Assembly: GCA_963821815.1 (NCBI GenBank)
Contig: CAWGFG010000002.1
Location: 310,001-374,000 of the forward strand
Reading direction: 5' to 3'
Source of the DNA: JASGTU01 sp963821815
GTDB taxonomy: Bacteria; Chloroflexota; Anaerolineae; Caldilineales; Caldilineaceae
Length of the DNA: 64,000 nucleotides
The position numbers and the translations under genes were made by a program. Shown one piece after another: positions 36,220 through 45,356 of this stretch (positions within the stretch are counted from its first letter, which is position 1; every line of letters begins with the position of its first letter). The notes below the pieces were generated by a model. The model made no database searches and was not told where the DNA came from. It saw only the letters and a program-made list of their open reading frames with translations.

Positions 36220-36252
36220 GAGGACGGCTCTGTGCCGTCCTCTTTCTATTTC
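36210..36252. terminator. Strong bidirectional hairpin
   Basis: A 19-bp perfect stem (36210-36228 with 36234-36252) and a 5-nt loop. The arms end in A-rich and T-rich sequence, so it can terminate transcripts from both sides of these convergent genes. Confidence 0.75.
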
Positions 36253-36289
36253 AGGCATAGTACCTAGATCGATCAGGTACTATGCCTGA
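36251..36289. terminator. Second hairpin next to the first
   Basis: A 15-bp perfect stem (36251-36265 with 36275-36289) and a 9-nt loop. No clear U tract. It may serve the minus-strand DUF4013 gene, whose stop is at 36305. Confidence 0.55.
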
Positions 36290-36304
36290 TGCGACTGCGC
36301 AACT

Positions 36305-37096
36305 CTACGCTGCAGACGCACCATCCTCGGCGTCGATCTCAAGACCCGTACCGCCATGCTCCGAAGCCGCAATGGCGGTCAAGCTGTTGCTATCAAATGG
36401 GCACTCAGCCGCCAACTGTCCGTACAAATGGAACGAGAAAAGAAGGTAGACAAGCATACTCAGCGGAATGGTGATTACCAGTCCCACGAAACAAAGCAGC
36501 ATTCCGCCAAAGAAAGCCACCTGCTGGATCACAGTGCCTGCGCCTAGCACAAGCAGCACCACAATCACGACAGCGCCCAGATTGGCCGTCGTCCATCGCC
36601 AGATGCGCGCAAACTGGAAACCTGCCGCCAGGCGTTCTTCTATCGCAAAGTTGATGATGAACCCTGGCGAGAAGAATGAAACGACCAACGAGTAGACAAT
36701 GGCTAGACCTAGCATACAGTACATCGCCGGCATGAAGGCGAGGCCGACCGGCGCATCGAACCAGGCGCTAACACCCGCCATGGCGAAGAAGGAGCCGAAG
36801 TAGAACATCAAGAAGATGATTATGGGCAGTGACCAAACCAGCCCGATGACGGTCAGCTTGAGCCCGCGCACGAAATCCCCGCCCCAGTCATCCCATTCAG
36901 GCAACGGATACTCAGCTCCGTCTCGCACATTTTGCATCAGCCGTACGCCATAGCCTGCCAGCAGCACGAAGCCGAACAATCCTATCAGAACAATGGATAG
37001 CGCCATGCTTGCCAGTGTGATCAGTGCGCCGATGAGCACCTTCGTCTGCCAGCGCGGGTCATTTCGAAAAAACGTGATTGCTCTGGTGTAGTTCAT
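36305..37096 (-). CDS. DUF4013 membrane protein
   Basis: 263 residues with AAGGACA before the ATG. DUF4013 hallmarks: MNYTRAITFFRNDPRWQTKV (soluble N-terminus), the GYGVRLMQNVRDGAEYPLPEWDDWGGDFVRGLK motif split by the first helices, and about six hydrophobic segments. The C-terminal 40 residues are soluble and acidic. The family's function is unknown. It is a diverged paralogue of the next gene upstream, with the same motif order, so a tandem duplication is likely. A promoter in the 249-bp gap between them was not clear. Confidence 0.85.
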   Translation of the reverse strand: MNYTRAITFFRNDPRWQTKVLIGALITLASMALSIVLIGLFGFVLLAGYGVRLMQNVRDGAEYPLPEWDDWGGDFVRGLKLTVIGLVWSLPIIIFLMFYFGSFFAMAGVSAWFDAPVGLAFMPAMYCMLGLAIVYSLVVSFFSPGFIINFAIEERLAAGFQFARIWRWTTANLGAVVIVVLLVLGAGTVIQQVAFFGGMLLCFVGLVITIPLSMLVYLLFSFHLYGQLAAECPFDSNSLTAIAASEHGGTGLEIDAEDGASAA

Positions 37097-37345
37097 TGTG
37101 TCCTTAAATCCAGTCGCTAGTATTCTTATAGATTGTCGCTGACCTCTGTCGCAACGTGACTATGCCTGCAGCAACAACGGCTACGCGGGGGATCGGCTCT
37201 AGCCGTATATAGACGCTGCCACACACGTCGCCTGCAGACACTCACTCATGAAACGAAACCGGGTCAACGATGCTCAATGCTGCAAATCAACAGCACTATG
37301 CCAATCGCCACCCGGTCATCGGTACATTATTTACCGCAAACTGAA

Positions 37346-38212
37346 CTACTGAAGGTTATCTGTATCCTCGCTCTGGAAGCCTTCATCCACTGTGCCCTCC
37401 TCCATGCCGGTTTCGGGTTCAACAGGCTCTTCCGGAGCAACGGGTTCGGTGACCACTGGCGCAATCGGAGCCGGCGTAACTGGATCACTGTAGCCTGCCA
37501 GAACTGTGTTGCCGCCAAGTCCGCCATAGGGGAACAGATAGGCAAGCTGACCGTAGATATGGTATTGGTAGACCGTGTAGGCCAAAATGCTCAGCGGAAT
37601 CGTGACGATAAGGCCCACCACACAGAGCAATGTACCGACCGCCGACGCTACGAAACTGATGACCGTGTTGGCGACGATCAGTACGATGATGGCAATGATG
37701 ACTTGCCCGATGTTCTTGCGCGTCCAGTTCCAAACCTCTGTGAATTCCAGGCCGCTGCTGATGTGCTCATCCGTGGCAAATGCAATCGTGAAGCCAGGCG
37801 CCGCCAGGAAGATGAATATGCCATACAGGACCATGAGGCAGGTCCCGCAGAGTAGTATCATGGAGCCCATGAACTCGCCGGCGTTGCCGCTGTCGGTGAT
37901 TAAGCCGCCGATGACTAGTGGAATCGTGAAAACAATCATCGGAATCGCATAGACAAGACCAACGATCAGATACTTGAAGCCGCGCACGAAGTCACCGCCC
38001 CAGTCGTCCCACTCGGGCAATGGATACTGCTTGCCGTCACGCACATTCTGCAGCAGTCGCACTCCGTAGCCAGCAAGAATCAAAAATCCCAGAACACCGA
38101 CCACGATGACACTGAGTACGGTGCTGACTAACACAAGACCTGTGCCCCAAATTACTTTCTCTTTCCAGCGAGGGTCGTCAAAAACAAATGTAAGTGCTTT
38201 TACAAAATCCAT
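37346..38212 (-). CDS. DUF4013 membrane protein, paralogue
   Basis: 288 residues with a consensus AGGAGG before the ATG. It carries MDFVKALTFVFDDPRWKEKV and GYGVRLLQNVRDGKQYPLPEWDDWGG, the same signature as 36305-37096, and about six TM segments. The C-terminal tail (about 60 residues) is Pro/Glu-rich (VTEPVAPEEPVEPETGMEEG) and differs wholly from its paralogue's. The extended signature motif on the cytoplasmic side suggests a shared binding role. Function unknown. Confidence 0.85.
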   Translation of the reverse strand: MDFVKALTFVFDDPRWKEKVIWGTGLVLVSTVLSVIVVGVLGFLILAGYGVRLLQNVRDGKQYPLPEWDDWGGDFVRGFKYLIVGLVYAIPMIVFTIPLVIGGLITDSGNAGEFMGSMILLCGTCLMVLYGIFIFLAAPGFTIAFATDEHISSGLEFTEVWNWTRKNIGQVIIAIIVLIVANTVISFVASAVGTLLCVVGLIVTIPLSILAYTVYQYHIYGQLAYLFPYGGLGGNTVLAGYSDPVTPAPIAPVVTEPVAPEEPVEPETGMEEGTVDEGFQSEDTDNLQ

Positions 38213-38383
38213 GGAATCCTCCTAGCGGATGATCCTGCGAGTGATGTCTCAACAGGCGTCTGGTAACGATATTGTAGCATAGCAGATGGTGCGTTACGAA
38301 CCGTCACAGGACAGATGTTGCTCGTTCGCAAATGCTACAGAATTCTCTACTGTAAACCATTACGTTGCATCGTTAGGATGGTT

Positions 38384-39298
38384 TCACAACGTTACATCTT
38401 CACCGTCGCATTCATCTGCATTTCGCACAATCACATCCCCGGCAGAGACTTTGTGCAATACTCCTTCACAATCGCGCACCAGCAGATCACCGGTTTCCGA
38501 TACGTCCTCAGCAACGCCTTGGATAGTAGACCTGTCCTGTCCGGCTATCGTATAGACGTTCACTTGCTCCCCCAACGTCGCAAGACGTTCGCGCCACCGA
38601 TCGAAGACTACCGTACGCGCTTCACTTGACAGCAAGTATTGCTCGAATGAGGCGCAAAGCTGAATGAATAGCGCCTCCCGTTCAATCTGCTCGTTCGTCT
38701 CCAGCCGCAGACTGCTCGGCGTCAGCATGAGGCTTTGGACAGTGGGCAGCTCCTCCGCCTGTTGGTTTACGTTCAACCCAATACCAGCGATCGCGGCAAC
38801 CGGCGTCGTACCCTGGTACGCAGCTTGCACCAGAATCCCGCCGACTTTCCTTATACGTAGTCCCTGCGGCGTAGTTCGTTCTGTGGCAGCTGGTGTCTCT
38901 TCTGCCAGCACCACCACATCATTTGGCCATTTGAGCCGCAGTCGCTCACGTAGTTGGGGACACACAACCGCTATGGCGTCGGTCACCGCGATACCGGCAA
39001 CCATGGCGAGGCGTCCGGCAAAGCCGTCAGGCATAGGTTCCTTGAAGATCACGCTCGCTAACAGGGAAGTCGCAAAGGGAGCCTCCCACAAGCGACCTCG
39101 CCGGCCTTGCCCTGCGAACTGTTCCTCAGCCAGCACAACTGTGCCTGACACTGTTGAACGTGCGTTGGCGAGTTCCATGGCCCTGGGCATCGTGCTGTCG
39201 ATGGTTCGATGATAGTCGATCCGCTGTCCGACCACTGATCCCTGCAGTGCGAACCGTATACGAGTCAGATCTAGCCCGCTTCTCTGTTCGGGACTCAT
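38384..39298 (-). CDS. birA: Biotin-[acetyl-CoA-carboxylase] ligase
   Basis: Activates biotin as biotinyl-AMP and joins it to the carrier lysine. 304 residues, monofunctional: no N-terminal winged-helix repressor domain is present. Seen: TNSTM-type STMPRAMELAN, AEEQFAGQGRRGRLWEAP (the GxGRxGR adenylate loop), LRLKWPNDVVV (KWPND), KVGGILVQAA and AGIGLNVNQ. The C-terminal SH3-like domain follows (VNVYTIAGQDRSTIQGVAEDV, GDLLVRDCEGVLHKVSAGDV). A 40-residue insert between KWPND and KVGGI (ETPAATERTTPQGLRIR) is longer than usual. Its likely client, the biotin carrier at 44120-44614, is 5 kb away on the other strand. Confidence 0.94.
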   Translation of the reverse strand: MSPEQRSGLDLTRIRFALQGSVVGQRIDYHRTIDSTMPRAMELANARSTVSGTVVLAEEQFAGQGRRGRLWEAPFATSLLASVIFKEPMPDGFAGRLAMVAGIAVTDAIAVVCPQLRERLRLKWPNDVVVLAEETPAATERTTPQGLRIRKVGGILVQAAYQGTTPVAAIAGIGLNVNQQAEELPTVQSLMLTPSSLRLETNEQIEREALFIQLCASFEQYLLSSEARTVVFDRWRERLATLGEQVNVYTIAGQDRSTIQGVAEDVSETGDLLVRDCEGVLHKVSAGDVIVRNADECDGEDVTL

Positions 39299-39431
39299 CT
39301 ACTCACCGCCTTCTGGTGGATGTAGCTCGGCTCGGAGCGACTAACGAATGGTTGGATGGTGCTTGCCGTTCATGTAAAATGAAATACCACAGAACCATGG
39401 TCGCGGCACGACTTTTCACGGACAGAGCGCT

Positions 39432-39968
39432 TTGGATCAATTCCCGTATTCCGCGTCGTCCCATCCGCCACCAGGCGAGGGCAGTTCGGACGATAGTGGT
39501 AGCATACCGCAATATGAAGATGACGACTATCAGTTGCCGTATACGCCTGTGTACGGGGATCATGCATCGCTGCCAGAGCCGGGATACACTAGCGCCTATC
39601 AGGCAGGTGTCGCGCAGACCAAGGCCTTGTTCGACGCATCGATGGCCGTTCCGCTTGCGAACGACAGGCGTCCGTCGTTGCCGGTCATCCTCATCAGCGC
39701 AGCCAGCGGCATCGCCGCCGGTTGCTTCGGTCTCTATCTCGGTTATGTGGTATTCCATTGGACGGCTGCTGTCAGCGCCGGCTTGGCCGCGCTGTGCATG
39801 CTTTTTGGCCTGGGCATCAGCGGCGCCGTGCTCACCGTTGTCTCCGGGCAGCGCAACGCCTTCATCAACATGGCCTTCAGTTGTACGCTCATTTTGCTGG
39901 TGGTGCTCTTTATGACCATGTGCGCAACGGTCGGCGCCATCATAGCTACACTCATTGTCCGTGTTTAG
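39432..39968 (+). CDS. Small membrane protein of unknown function
   Basis: 178 residues from a TTG at 39432. The first 80 residues are polar and Pro/Ser/Tyr-rich (YEDDDYQLPYTPVYGDHASLPEPGYTS) and probably disordered. Three hydrophobic segments follow (LPVILISAASGIAAGCFGLYLGYVVF; AVSAGLAALCMLFGLGISGAVL; AFSCTLILLVVLFMTMCATV). It has no recognisable domain. It starts 133 nt from birA and may share a divergent control region with it. Confidence 0.6.
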   Translation: MDQFPYSASSHPPPGEGSSDDSGSIPQYEDDDYQLPYTPVYGDHASLPEPGYTSAYQAGVAQTKALFDASMAVPLANDRRPSLPVILISAASGIAAGCFGLYLGYVVFHWTAAVSAGLAALCMLFGLGISGAVLTVVSGQRNAFINMAFSCTLILLVVLFMTMCATVGAIIATLIVRV

Positions 39969-40074
39969 GGAGTTACTTGGAACACGCGACTACTTCCCAT
40001 TAGTGGAAGTCAAATATTCATATCTCTGATACTTTACGCCATCATACTCCGCTTTTACCAATATGATTTCCCAA

Positions 40075-40103
40075 TGGGCATTCAGACGTTTATCAGATAT
40101 AAT
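40075..40103 (+). promoter_or_regulatory. Candidate promoter of the carboxylase cluster
   Basis: TGGGCA (4 of 6 to consensus), 17-nt spacer, perfect TATAAT at 40098-40103. Leads to the TTG start at 40221. Confidence 0.45.
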
Positions 40104-40220
40104 GGGCTGCGCTCTGTTGTTTATACTTGTCGACATGGGCAATTACTATTCAGCAGTAAAGATTACATAAGGACAGAATCCATTTACACGCACATTTGGA
40201 TCTCGTGAAGGATACAACTC

Positions 40221-41807
40221 TTGGCAACACCCGAACCCGTCAACAACGACATCGAACATAACGCGGATACGAAGCTCGAAGAGTTCAGGCGTCGCAAGGC
40301 TGAAGCGCGCATGGGCGGCGGCGAAGAACGAATCGCCAGGCAACATGCTCGCGGCCGCATGACCGCCCGTGAACGTCTCGACGTGCTATTGGATAAAGGC
40401 AGTTTCCGTGAAATGGATGTCTTTGTAACTCACAGTTGCAACGATTTCGGACTCGATAAACAGAAGATACCAGGCGACGGCGTTGTGGCTGGCTACGGAA
40501 CCATCGACGGTCGCCTAGTCTATGTCTATTCGCAGGACTTCACCGTCTTCGGCGGCAGCGTAAGCCGCACTCATGCGGCCAAAATTTGCAAGGTCATGGA
40601 CATGGCCATGGAGAACGGCGCTCCCATCATTGGCCTCAATGACTCGGGTGGTGCACGTATTCAAGAAGGCGTCATGGCGCTGGCTGGCTATGCCGACATC
40701 TTCTACCGCAATGTCATGGCGTCCGGCGTAGTGCCGCAAATCAGCGTCATTCTCGGTCCGTGCGCAGGCGGAGCGGTATACAGCCCGTCCATCACCGACT
40801 TTGTGGTTATGGTGCAGAACACCAGCCACATGTTCGTCACGGGTCCGGACGTTATCAAGGCCGTGACCCACGAGGATGTTACGTTCGAAGAACTCGGCGG
40901 CGCCAGCGTTCACGCTAGCGAATCAGGCGTAGCCCACTTTGCCGCAGAGAATGAAGACGAGGCGCTTCTCCTGGTGAAGCACCTGATCAGCTTCATGCCG
41001 AATAACAACATGGAAGATCCGCCTACACTGTCGGAACAGGATGATCCCTTGCGGCAGGATCCGGAGCTGGATACGATCATACCCGTCAGCCCTAATCGCC
41101 CCTACGACATGAAAGAAGTCATCCGGCATATTGTGGATGATGGCGAGTTTCTCGAAGTGCACGAGAAATGGGCGCCGAATATAATCGTAGGTTTTGTACG
41201 ATTGGGCGGACGTCCAGTTGGCGTCGTAGCCAATCAACCCACGAACCTTGCCGGTGTCCTGGATGTGGAAGCGAGCCAGAAGTCGGCGCGATTCGTTCGC
41301 TTCTGCGACGCGTTCAATGTACCACTGCTCATTCTGGAAGACGTGCCGGGCTTTATGCCGGGCCTTAAACAGGAACATGGCGGTATCATTCGCCACGGCG
41401 CGAAGCTGCTCTACGCGCTGGCGGAGGCGACAGTGCCCAAGATGACCGTCATCGTACGCAAGGCGTACGGCGGCGCCTACTGTGTCATGAATCCTCGCCA
41501 CATCGGCGCCGACATGGTGTTGGCGTGGCCCAGTGCAGAAATCGCTGTCATGGGTCCGGAGGGCGCGGTAAACGTCATCTTCCGTCGTGAACTGGCTAAC
41601 GCTGAAGACCCCGAGAAGCGCAAACAGGAACTGGTCGACGATTATCGCAATCGCTTCGCCAACCCCTATGTGGCTGCATCGGAAGGATTCATCGACAACA
41701 TCATTGAACCGCACGAGACGCGTCCGCGCCTCATCAATACGCTGGAGATGCTGCAGAACAAGCAGGATTCCATCCCGCCAAAAAAGCATGGCAACATCCC
41801 GTTATGA
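40221..41807 (+). CDS. pccB: Acyl-CoA (propionyl/methylmalonyl-CoA) carboxyltransferase subunit
   Basis: 528 residues from a TTG with AAGGA upstream. Both crotonase-like halves of a fused biotin-dependent carboxyltransferase are present: RQHARGRMTARERLDVLLDKGSF; FTVFGGSVSRTHAAKI; GLNDSGGARIQEGVMALAGYADI; GPCAGGAVYSPSITDFVVM; then DVPGFMPGLKQEHGGIIRHGAKLL; KAYGGAYCVMNPRHIGADM; and WPSAEIAVMGPEGAVNV. This pattern is that of propionyl-CoA carboxylase beta and the sodium-pump decarboxylases; the Asp-containing WPSAEIAVMG is typical of propionyl/acetyl types. With the biotin carboxylase and carrier downstream it forms an acyl-CoA carboxylase; propionyl versus acetyl specificity is not settled by sequence alone. 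Confidence 0.9.
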   Translation: MATPEPVNNDIEHNADTKLEEFRRRKAEARMGGGEERIARQHARGRMTARERLDVLLDKGSFREMDVFVTHSCNDFGLDKQKIPGDGVVAGYGTIDGRLVYVYSQDFTVFGGSVSRTHAAKICKVMDMAMENGAPIIGLNDSGGARIQEGVMALAGYADIFYRNVMASGVVPQISVILGPCAGGAVYSPSITDFVVMVQNTSHMFVTGPDVIKAVTHEDVTFEELGGASVHASESGVAHFAAENEDEALLLVKHLISFMPNNNMEDPPTLSEQDDPLRQDPELDTIIPVSPNRPYDMKEVIRHIVDDGEFLEVHEKWAPNIIVGFVRLGGRPVGVVANQPTNLAGVLDVEASQKSARFVRFCDAFNVPLLILEDVPGFMPGLKQEHGGIIRHGAKLLYALAEATVPKMTVIVRKAYGGAYCVMNPRHIGADMVLAWPSAEIAVMGPEGAVNVIFRRELANAEDPEKRKQELVDDYRNRFANPYVAASEGFIDNIIEPHETRPRLINTLEMLQNKQDSIPPKKHGNIPL

Positions 41808-41888
41808 TAATCACAATGAGGTGGGTCATTGGACGCGTCGCCACATTGAAGCGCCAGCAAACCGCACATCTGCATAGGATGAGCTGAA

Positions 41889-42476
41889 ATGGCGCTAAAG
41901 CAAATAGAATTCTGCCTGCAAGCCGAACAGTTCGAGCTCATGGACTATCCTAATCTGCTGCAGGGACAGACTCTGAACATACAACTGGAAACCGATTCAT
42001 TGGCGCCAGACGCCAATGCGGACAGCTGGTACGCCGTACAGTCGGAACGGTTGACGCATCGTTTTGTGAAGTGCGGGCCTGGTCGGGCAGCCTTCGCCGG
42101 GCAAGTTGAAGATGCTGACCTCATAGAAGTGGACGGGATGCAAGGCGCCACGTTGATCGTCAACTGCGGCGGGCTCCCGCTTCGCGTGTATTGTGGTCCC
42201 GCCGACGATGGCAGACTTCCCTTCGGCACGTGGGAAACTCGCTATATCAGTGGCATTAGCCGCATCAACGGAGTCGTCGAGGAGGATTACAGTCTGCCCG
42301 GCAAGCGGGTAGACGTAACCGTGTGGTCTTTCCGGCGCCTGGTGCTTAGCCCGGGAGACGCCTTATTCGGGCAATGGCACGATTCATTTGACCTGCCGCC
42401 GGCACCCTATCAATATGATAGGGTCTTGGTAACGGCGCGCGTGCATCGCAGCCGTGAGGACTTGGCGCTCGACTGA
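41889..42476 (+). CDS. Unknown protein encoded inside the acyl-CoA carboxylase cluster
   Basis: 195 residues, no match I recognise, no signal peptide. The middle is beta-rich with many Gly and Asp (QVEDADLIEVDGMQGATLIV, GLPLRVYCGPADDGRLPFGTWET). The start has AGGATGAGC before the ATG. It sits 81 nt after pccB and 135 nt before the biotin carboxylase gene, on the same strand. In actinobacterial acyl-CoA carboxylases a small epsilon subunit plays a stabilising role; this protein is longer and not obviously related. Its place suggests a role with the carboxylase, which is inference. Confidence 0.6.
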   Translation: MALKQIEFCLQAEQFELMDYPNLLQGQTLNIQLETDSLAPDANADSWYAVQSERLTHRFVKCGPGRAAFAGQVEDADLIEVDGMQGATLIVNCGGLPLRVYCGPADDGRLPFGTWETRYISGISRINGVVEEDYSLPGKRVDVTVWSFRRLVLSPGDALFGQWHDSFDLPPAPYQYDRVLVTARVHRSREDLALD

Positions 42477-42611
42477 TGCCATGTAGTACATTTCATCACT
42501 TAACTTGGAAAGGTAACAGCGTCCATTTTGCCACTTACTTGGTACGTGGTGATGCGATATTGTTAAAACGCATTGTCAAACGATAACAGGGCGCGTTGAT
42601 CGGATAATAGC

Positions 42612-44120
42612 ATGTTCAAGAAGGTATTGGTAGCCAATCGAGGCGAAATCGCACTGCGCGTGCTACGTGCATGTGAAGAACGCGGAATCTCAGCAGTTGC
42701 AGTCTTTTCCGAAGCGGATCGCACAGCGTTGCACGTGCGCTATGCTGATGAAGCTTATTGCATCGGTCCTGCACCCAGTATAGACAGCTACTTGCGCATC
42801 GACAGGATCATCGACGTGGCGCGTAAAGCGCAAGTCAACGCCATCCATCCAGGCTATGGATTCCTGTCGGAAAATGCCGAGTTTGCCGCCGCCTGTGCAG
42901 ATGCTGGCATCACGTTCATCGGTCCCAGCCCGGAAGCCATCGAGAAGATGGGCGATAAAATCACCGCCCGTCACACGGTAGGAAAAGTCGGCGTGCCACT
43001 GCTTCCCGGTTCCGACAGCGGACTGAACAACGAAGAGCTTTCACAGTTCGCTCTCGACATCGGCTACCCCATTATGATCAAGGCGAGTGCCGGCGGCGGC
43101 GGCAAGGGCATGCGCCTTGTCGAATCTCCGGACAAGTTTGATACATCACTCGAAGGAGCGCGACGTGAAGCACTGGCTGCGTTCGGCAACGACGAAGTCT
43201 ACGTTGAGAAGTACATTCCCAATTCACGCCATATTGAAATGCAAATCCTGGCTGATAGCCACGGACAGATGATCCACTTAGGCGAGCGGGAATGCAGCAT
43301 CCAACGTCGCCACCAGAAGCTGATCGAAGAAGCGCCTAGCGTCGCCATCGAAGAGACCCTGCGCGAGGAAATGGGCAGAGTAGCCATCGAGGCGGCTCGA
43401 TCCGTCAATTACGTGAACGCGGGCACGGTCGAATTTCTGTTCGATAACCGCAATGGCAACTACTACTTTCTAGAGATGAACACCAGACTCCAGGTCGAAC
43501 ATCCTGTCACGGAGTTCGTAACTGGCGCAGACATTGTCAAGGAACAAATTGCCATTGCAGCGGGCCGTCGCATGCGCTATCGACAAGAAGATATTTCTCC
43601 CAATGGCTGGGCTATTGAGTGCCGTATCACCGCCGAGGATCCGTTCAACAATTTTGCACCGAGCGTTGGGACCATCGTAAATCTGCAGGAACCTACCGGG
43701 CCAGGCGTACGAGTAGAGAGCGCACTCTATCGCGGTGTGGAAATCGCCACCTACTACGATCCCATGGTGGCTAAGCTTGTGGCCTGGGGTGAGACGCGTG
43801 CGGAGGCCATCCTGCGTATGCGCCGTGCGCTCAATGAATACCGCATCGGCGGTATTCGTACGTCCATCCCATTCCATCAAGAAATCATGGATAGCACCGA
43901 GTTTATTTGGGGAACGTTTGACACAGGTTTCATCGAGCGTCGTTCACTGCTGCGCCAACCCGACAAGAACCATGAGCAGGAAAGCATAATCGCCGTGGCG
44001 GCCGCATTGGTTGCCCACGAAGAAAGCCGTCAGGCGATTCACATTGGCTCATCCATGAAAGACAATACGCATAGCGAATGGAAGATAGCCGGCAGGATGC
44101 GTGCTACTAGGGGGCGATAG
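42612..44120 (+). CDS. accC: Biotin carboxylase subunit
   Basis: ATP-grasp enzyme that carboxylates biotin. 502 residues, slightly over the family's usual 450. Seen: FKKVLVANRGEIALRVLRAC, YADEAYCIGPAPSIDSYL, AIHPGYGFLSENAEFA, GDKITARHTVGKVGVPLLPGS, IMIKASAGGGGKGMRLV, YVEKYIPNSRHIEMQILAD, ERECSIQRRHQKLIEEAPS, TVEFLFDNRNGNYYFLEMNTRLQVEHPVTE, and RITAEDPFNNFAPSVG. All ATP-grasp catalytic elements are present. Its last 50 residues are a poorly conserved extension. It ends inside the start of the carrier gene (one-nucleotide overlap), so the two are coupled. Confidence 0.95.
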   Translation: MFKKVLVANRGEIALRVLRACEERGISAVAVFSEADRTALHVRYADEAYCIGPAPSIDSYLRIDRIIDVARKAQVNAIHPGYGFLSENAEFAAACADAGITFIGPSPEAIEKMGDKITARHTVGKVGVPLLPGSDSGLNNEELSQFALDIGYPIMIKASAGGGGKGMRLVESPDKFDTSLEGARREALAAFGNDEVYVEKYIPNSRHIEMQILADSHGQMIHLGERECSIQRRHQKLIEEAPSVAIEETLREEMGRVAIEAARSVNYVNAGTVEFLFDNRNGNYYFLEMNTRLQVEHPVTEFVTGADIVKEQIAIAAGRRMRYRQEDISPNGWAIECRITAEDPFNNFAPSVGTIVNLQEPTGPGVRVESALYRGVEIATYYDPMVAKLVAWGETRAEAILRMRRALNEYRIGGIRTSIPFHQEIMDSTEFIWGTFDTGFIERRSLLRQPDKNHEQESIIAVAAALVAHEESRQAIHIGSSMKDNTHSEWKIAGRMRATRGR

Positions 44121-44614
44121 TGAAATATTTCGTACGCATCCGCGAAATTGAATATGAGATCGAAATCAACGACGACGAGGTGTTCCTAAATGGTGAACGC
44201 CTATATGTAGATTTGACCCGTAGCGGCGCGCCAGAACTCTATAGCATGTTGTATAACGGGCGCAGCTTCGAGATGCTTATCGAGTCGGCGCGCTTTCAAT
44301 ATGCCGTGACCATGCGAGGCGATCGCTATGACGTGCTGGTTGAGGATGAGCGAAAGCGGCGATTAACGCTCGCCACGAATACTGACAATCTGCCGGCTGG
44401 TGAAATGCCGGTTATCGCGCCCATCCCAGGTTTGATTGTTAAATTGCTTGTGGAAGAAGGCGATGAAGTTGAAGAGGGGCAGCCGCTCGTCATATTAGAA
44501 GCCATGAAAATGGAGAACGAGATCAAGGCGGTTCGAGCAGGCACGGTTAAGGCTATTCTTTCCGCACCGGGTCAGCGAATTGAGCAGAATGGCGTCATGC
44601 TTATTTTGGAGTAG
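44120..44614 (+). CDS. Biotin carboxyl carrier protein (acyl-CoA carboxylase type)
   Basis: 164 residues, GTG start at 44120 overlapping the preceding stop. Residues 90-164 are a biotinyl domain with the biotinylation motif LEAMKMENEIKAV. It resembles the small carrier of propionyl-type carboxylases rather than the fatty-acid AccB: the first 85 residues form a beta-rich module (VRIREIEYEIEIND, LYNGRSFEMLIESARFQYAV). The Lys of AMKM is the probable BirA target. Confidence 0.92.
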   Translation: MKYFVRIREIEYEIEINDDEVFLNGERLYVDLTRSGAPELYSMLYNGRSFEMLIESARFQYAVTMRGDRYDVLVEDERKRRLTLATNTDNLPAGEMPVIAPIPGLIVKLLVEEGDEVEEGQPLVILEAMKMENEIKAVRAGTVKAILSAPGQRIEQNGVMLILE

Positions 44615-45044
44615 ACCAAAAAGATCGGTCAGAGTCGTGAGCATGCTTTACTTGAATATATGGAAATTCACGAAGCTTGTACCTAACAATTCAGGCCGCA
44701 AACACTTGTAACGAAAACGCGTGAATCAAATTTTGGCGAACTGGCCCATCTGTCGTAGGATAGTTCTATTGTAGTTTTTCTCCGGTCGTACAGATACCGT
44801 AGAGCCACAAGATTGCGACAAACACTAGCAATAGTGGCGTGGCAGTTGTCCCGTACGACCGAGTTCAGTTAACAAACGAATTTCCCTAGCCCATTTGAGT
44901 TTTGTCAAACCCAAATCCGCACGAAGTCGGGCGATACTCGACCCGAGACGTGCGCATTGTGTTGTGTTTGAGATGATTCACCAATGGGATTGCCCGTAGG
45001 TTGGGCGATCGCAGAACATCATCGAAATTTATTGACTCAAGAAA
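44615..45044. other. Intergenic region without recognised features
   Basis: 430 bp between the biotin carrier gene and the rRNA promoter. No gene, no clear terminator (only a 4-bp hairpin just after the stop codon) and no repeat. Confidence 0.6.
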
Positions 45045-45073
45045 TTGACAGGGTGTGAGAGTGGTGGTAGAGT
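45045..45073 (+). promoter_or_regulatory. Candidate rRNA operon promoter
   Basis: TTGACA (45045-45050), 17-nt spacer, TAGAGT (45068-45073). A second TTGACT lies 13 bp upstream. Transcription would start near 45080, about 1 kb before 16S. Confidence 0.55.
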
Positions 45074-45260
45074 TAGATCTTGTGCCTGTTGAGGGGATGG
45101 CTGGCCGAATCGGGAGGTGTGGGCATAGGCTGAGAGGCTTGATTGCTGAAGCGCCGAGCGAGCGGGTGGCGGAGGATGCCCGGAGGGTGTAGTTGGGAGT
45201 AGGCGGACCGCAGGGCGTTGAGGGTTGGCGTGCCGAGTAAGCGTTGCAGGCAGCGTTGAG

Positions 45261-45356
45261 ACAAACGCAGAAACAAACGCAGAAACAAACGCAGAAGGTT
45301 ACTCAGAAGCGAATGCGTAAGCAAGCGCAGAGGCAGACGCCGAAGCAAGCGCAGAA
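45261..45356 (+). repeat. 12-bp tandem repeat in the rRNA leader
   Basis: Eight consecutive 12-bp units. The first three are identical (ACAAACGCAGAA); the other five are diverged but keep the phase and the GAA/CAG core. Any short frames through it are repeat by-products. Confidence 0.85.

Noticed and set aside
45261..45356. Possible CRISPR array
   Set aside because: Units are directly adjacent without spacers and only 12 bp long; no cas genes in the window.
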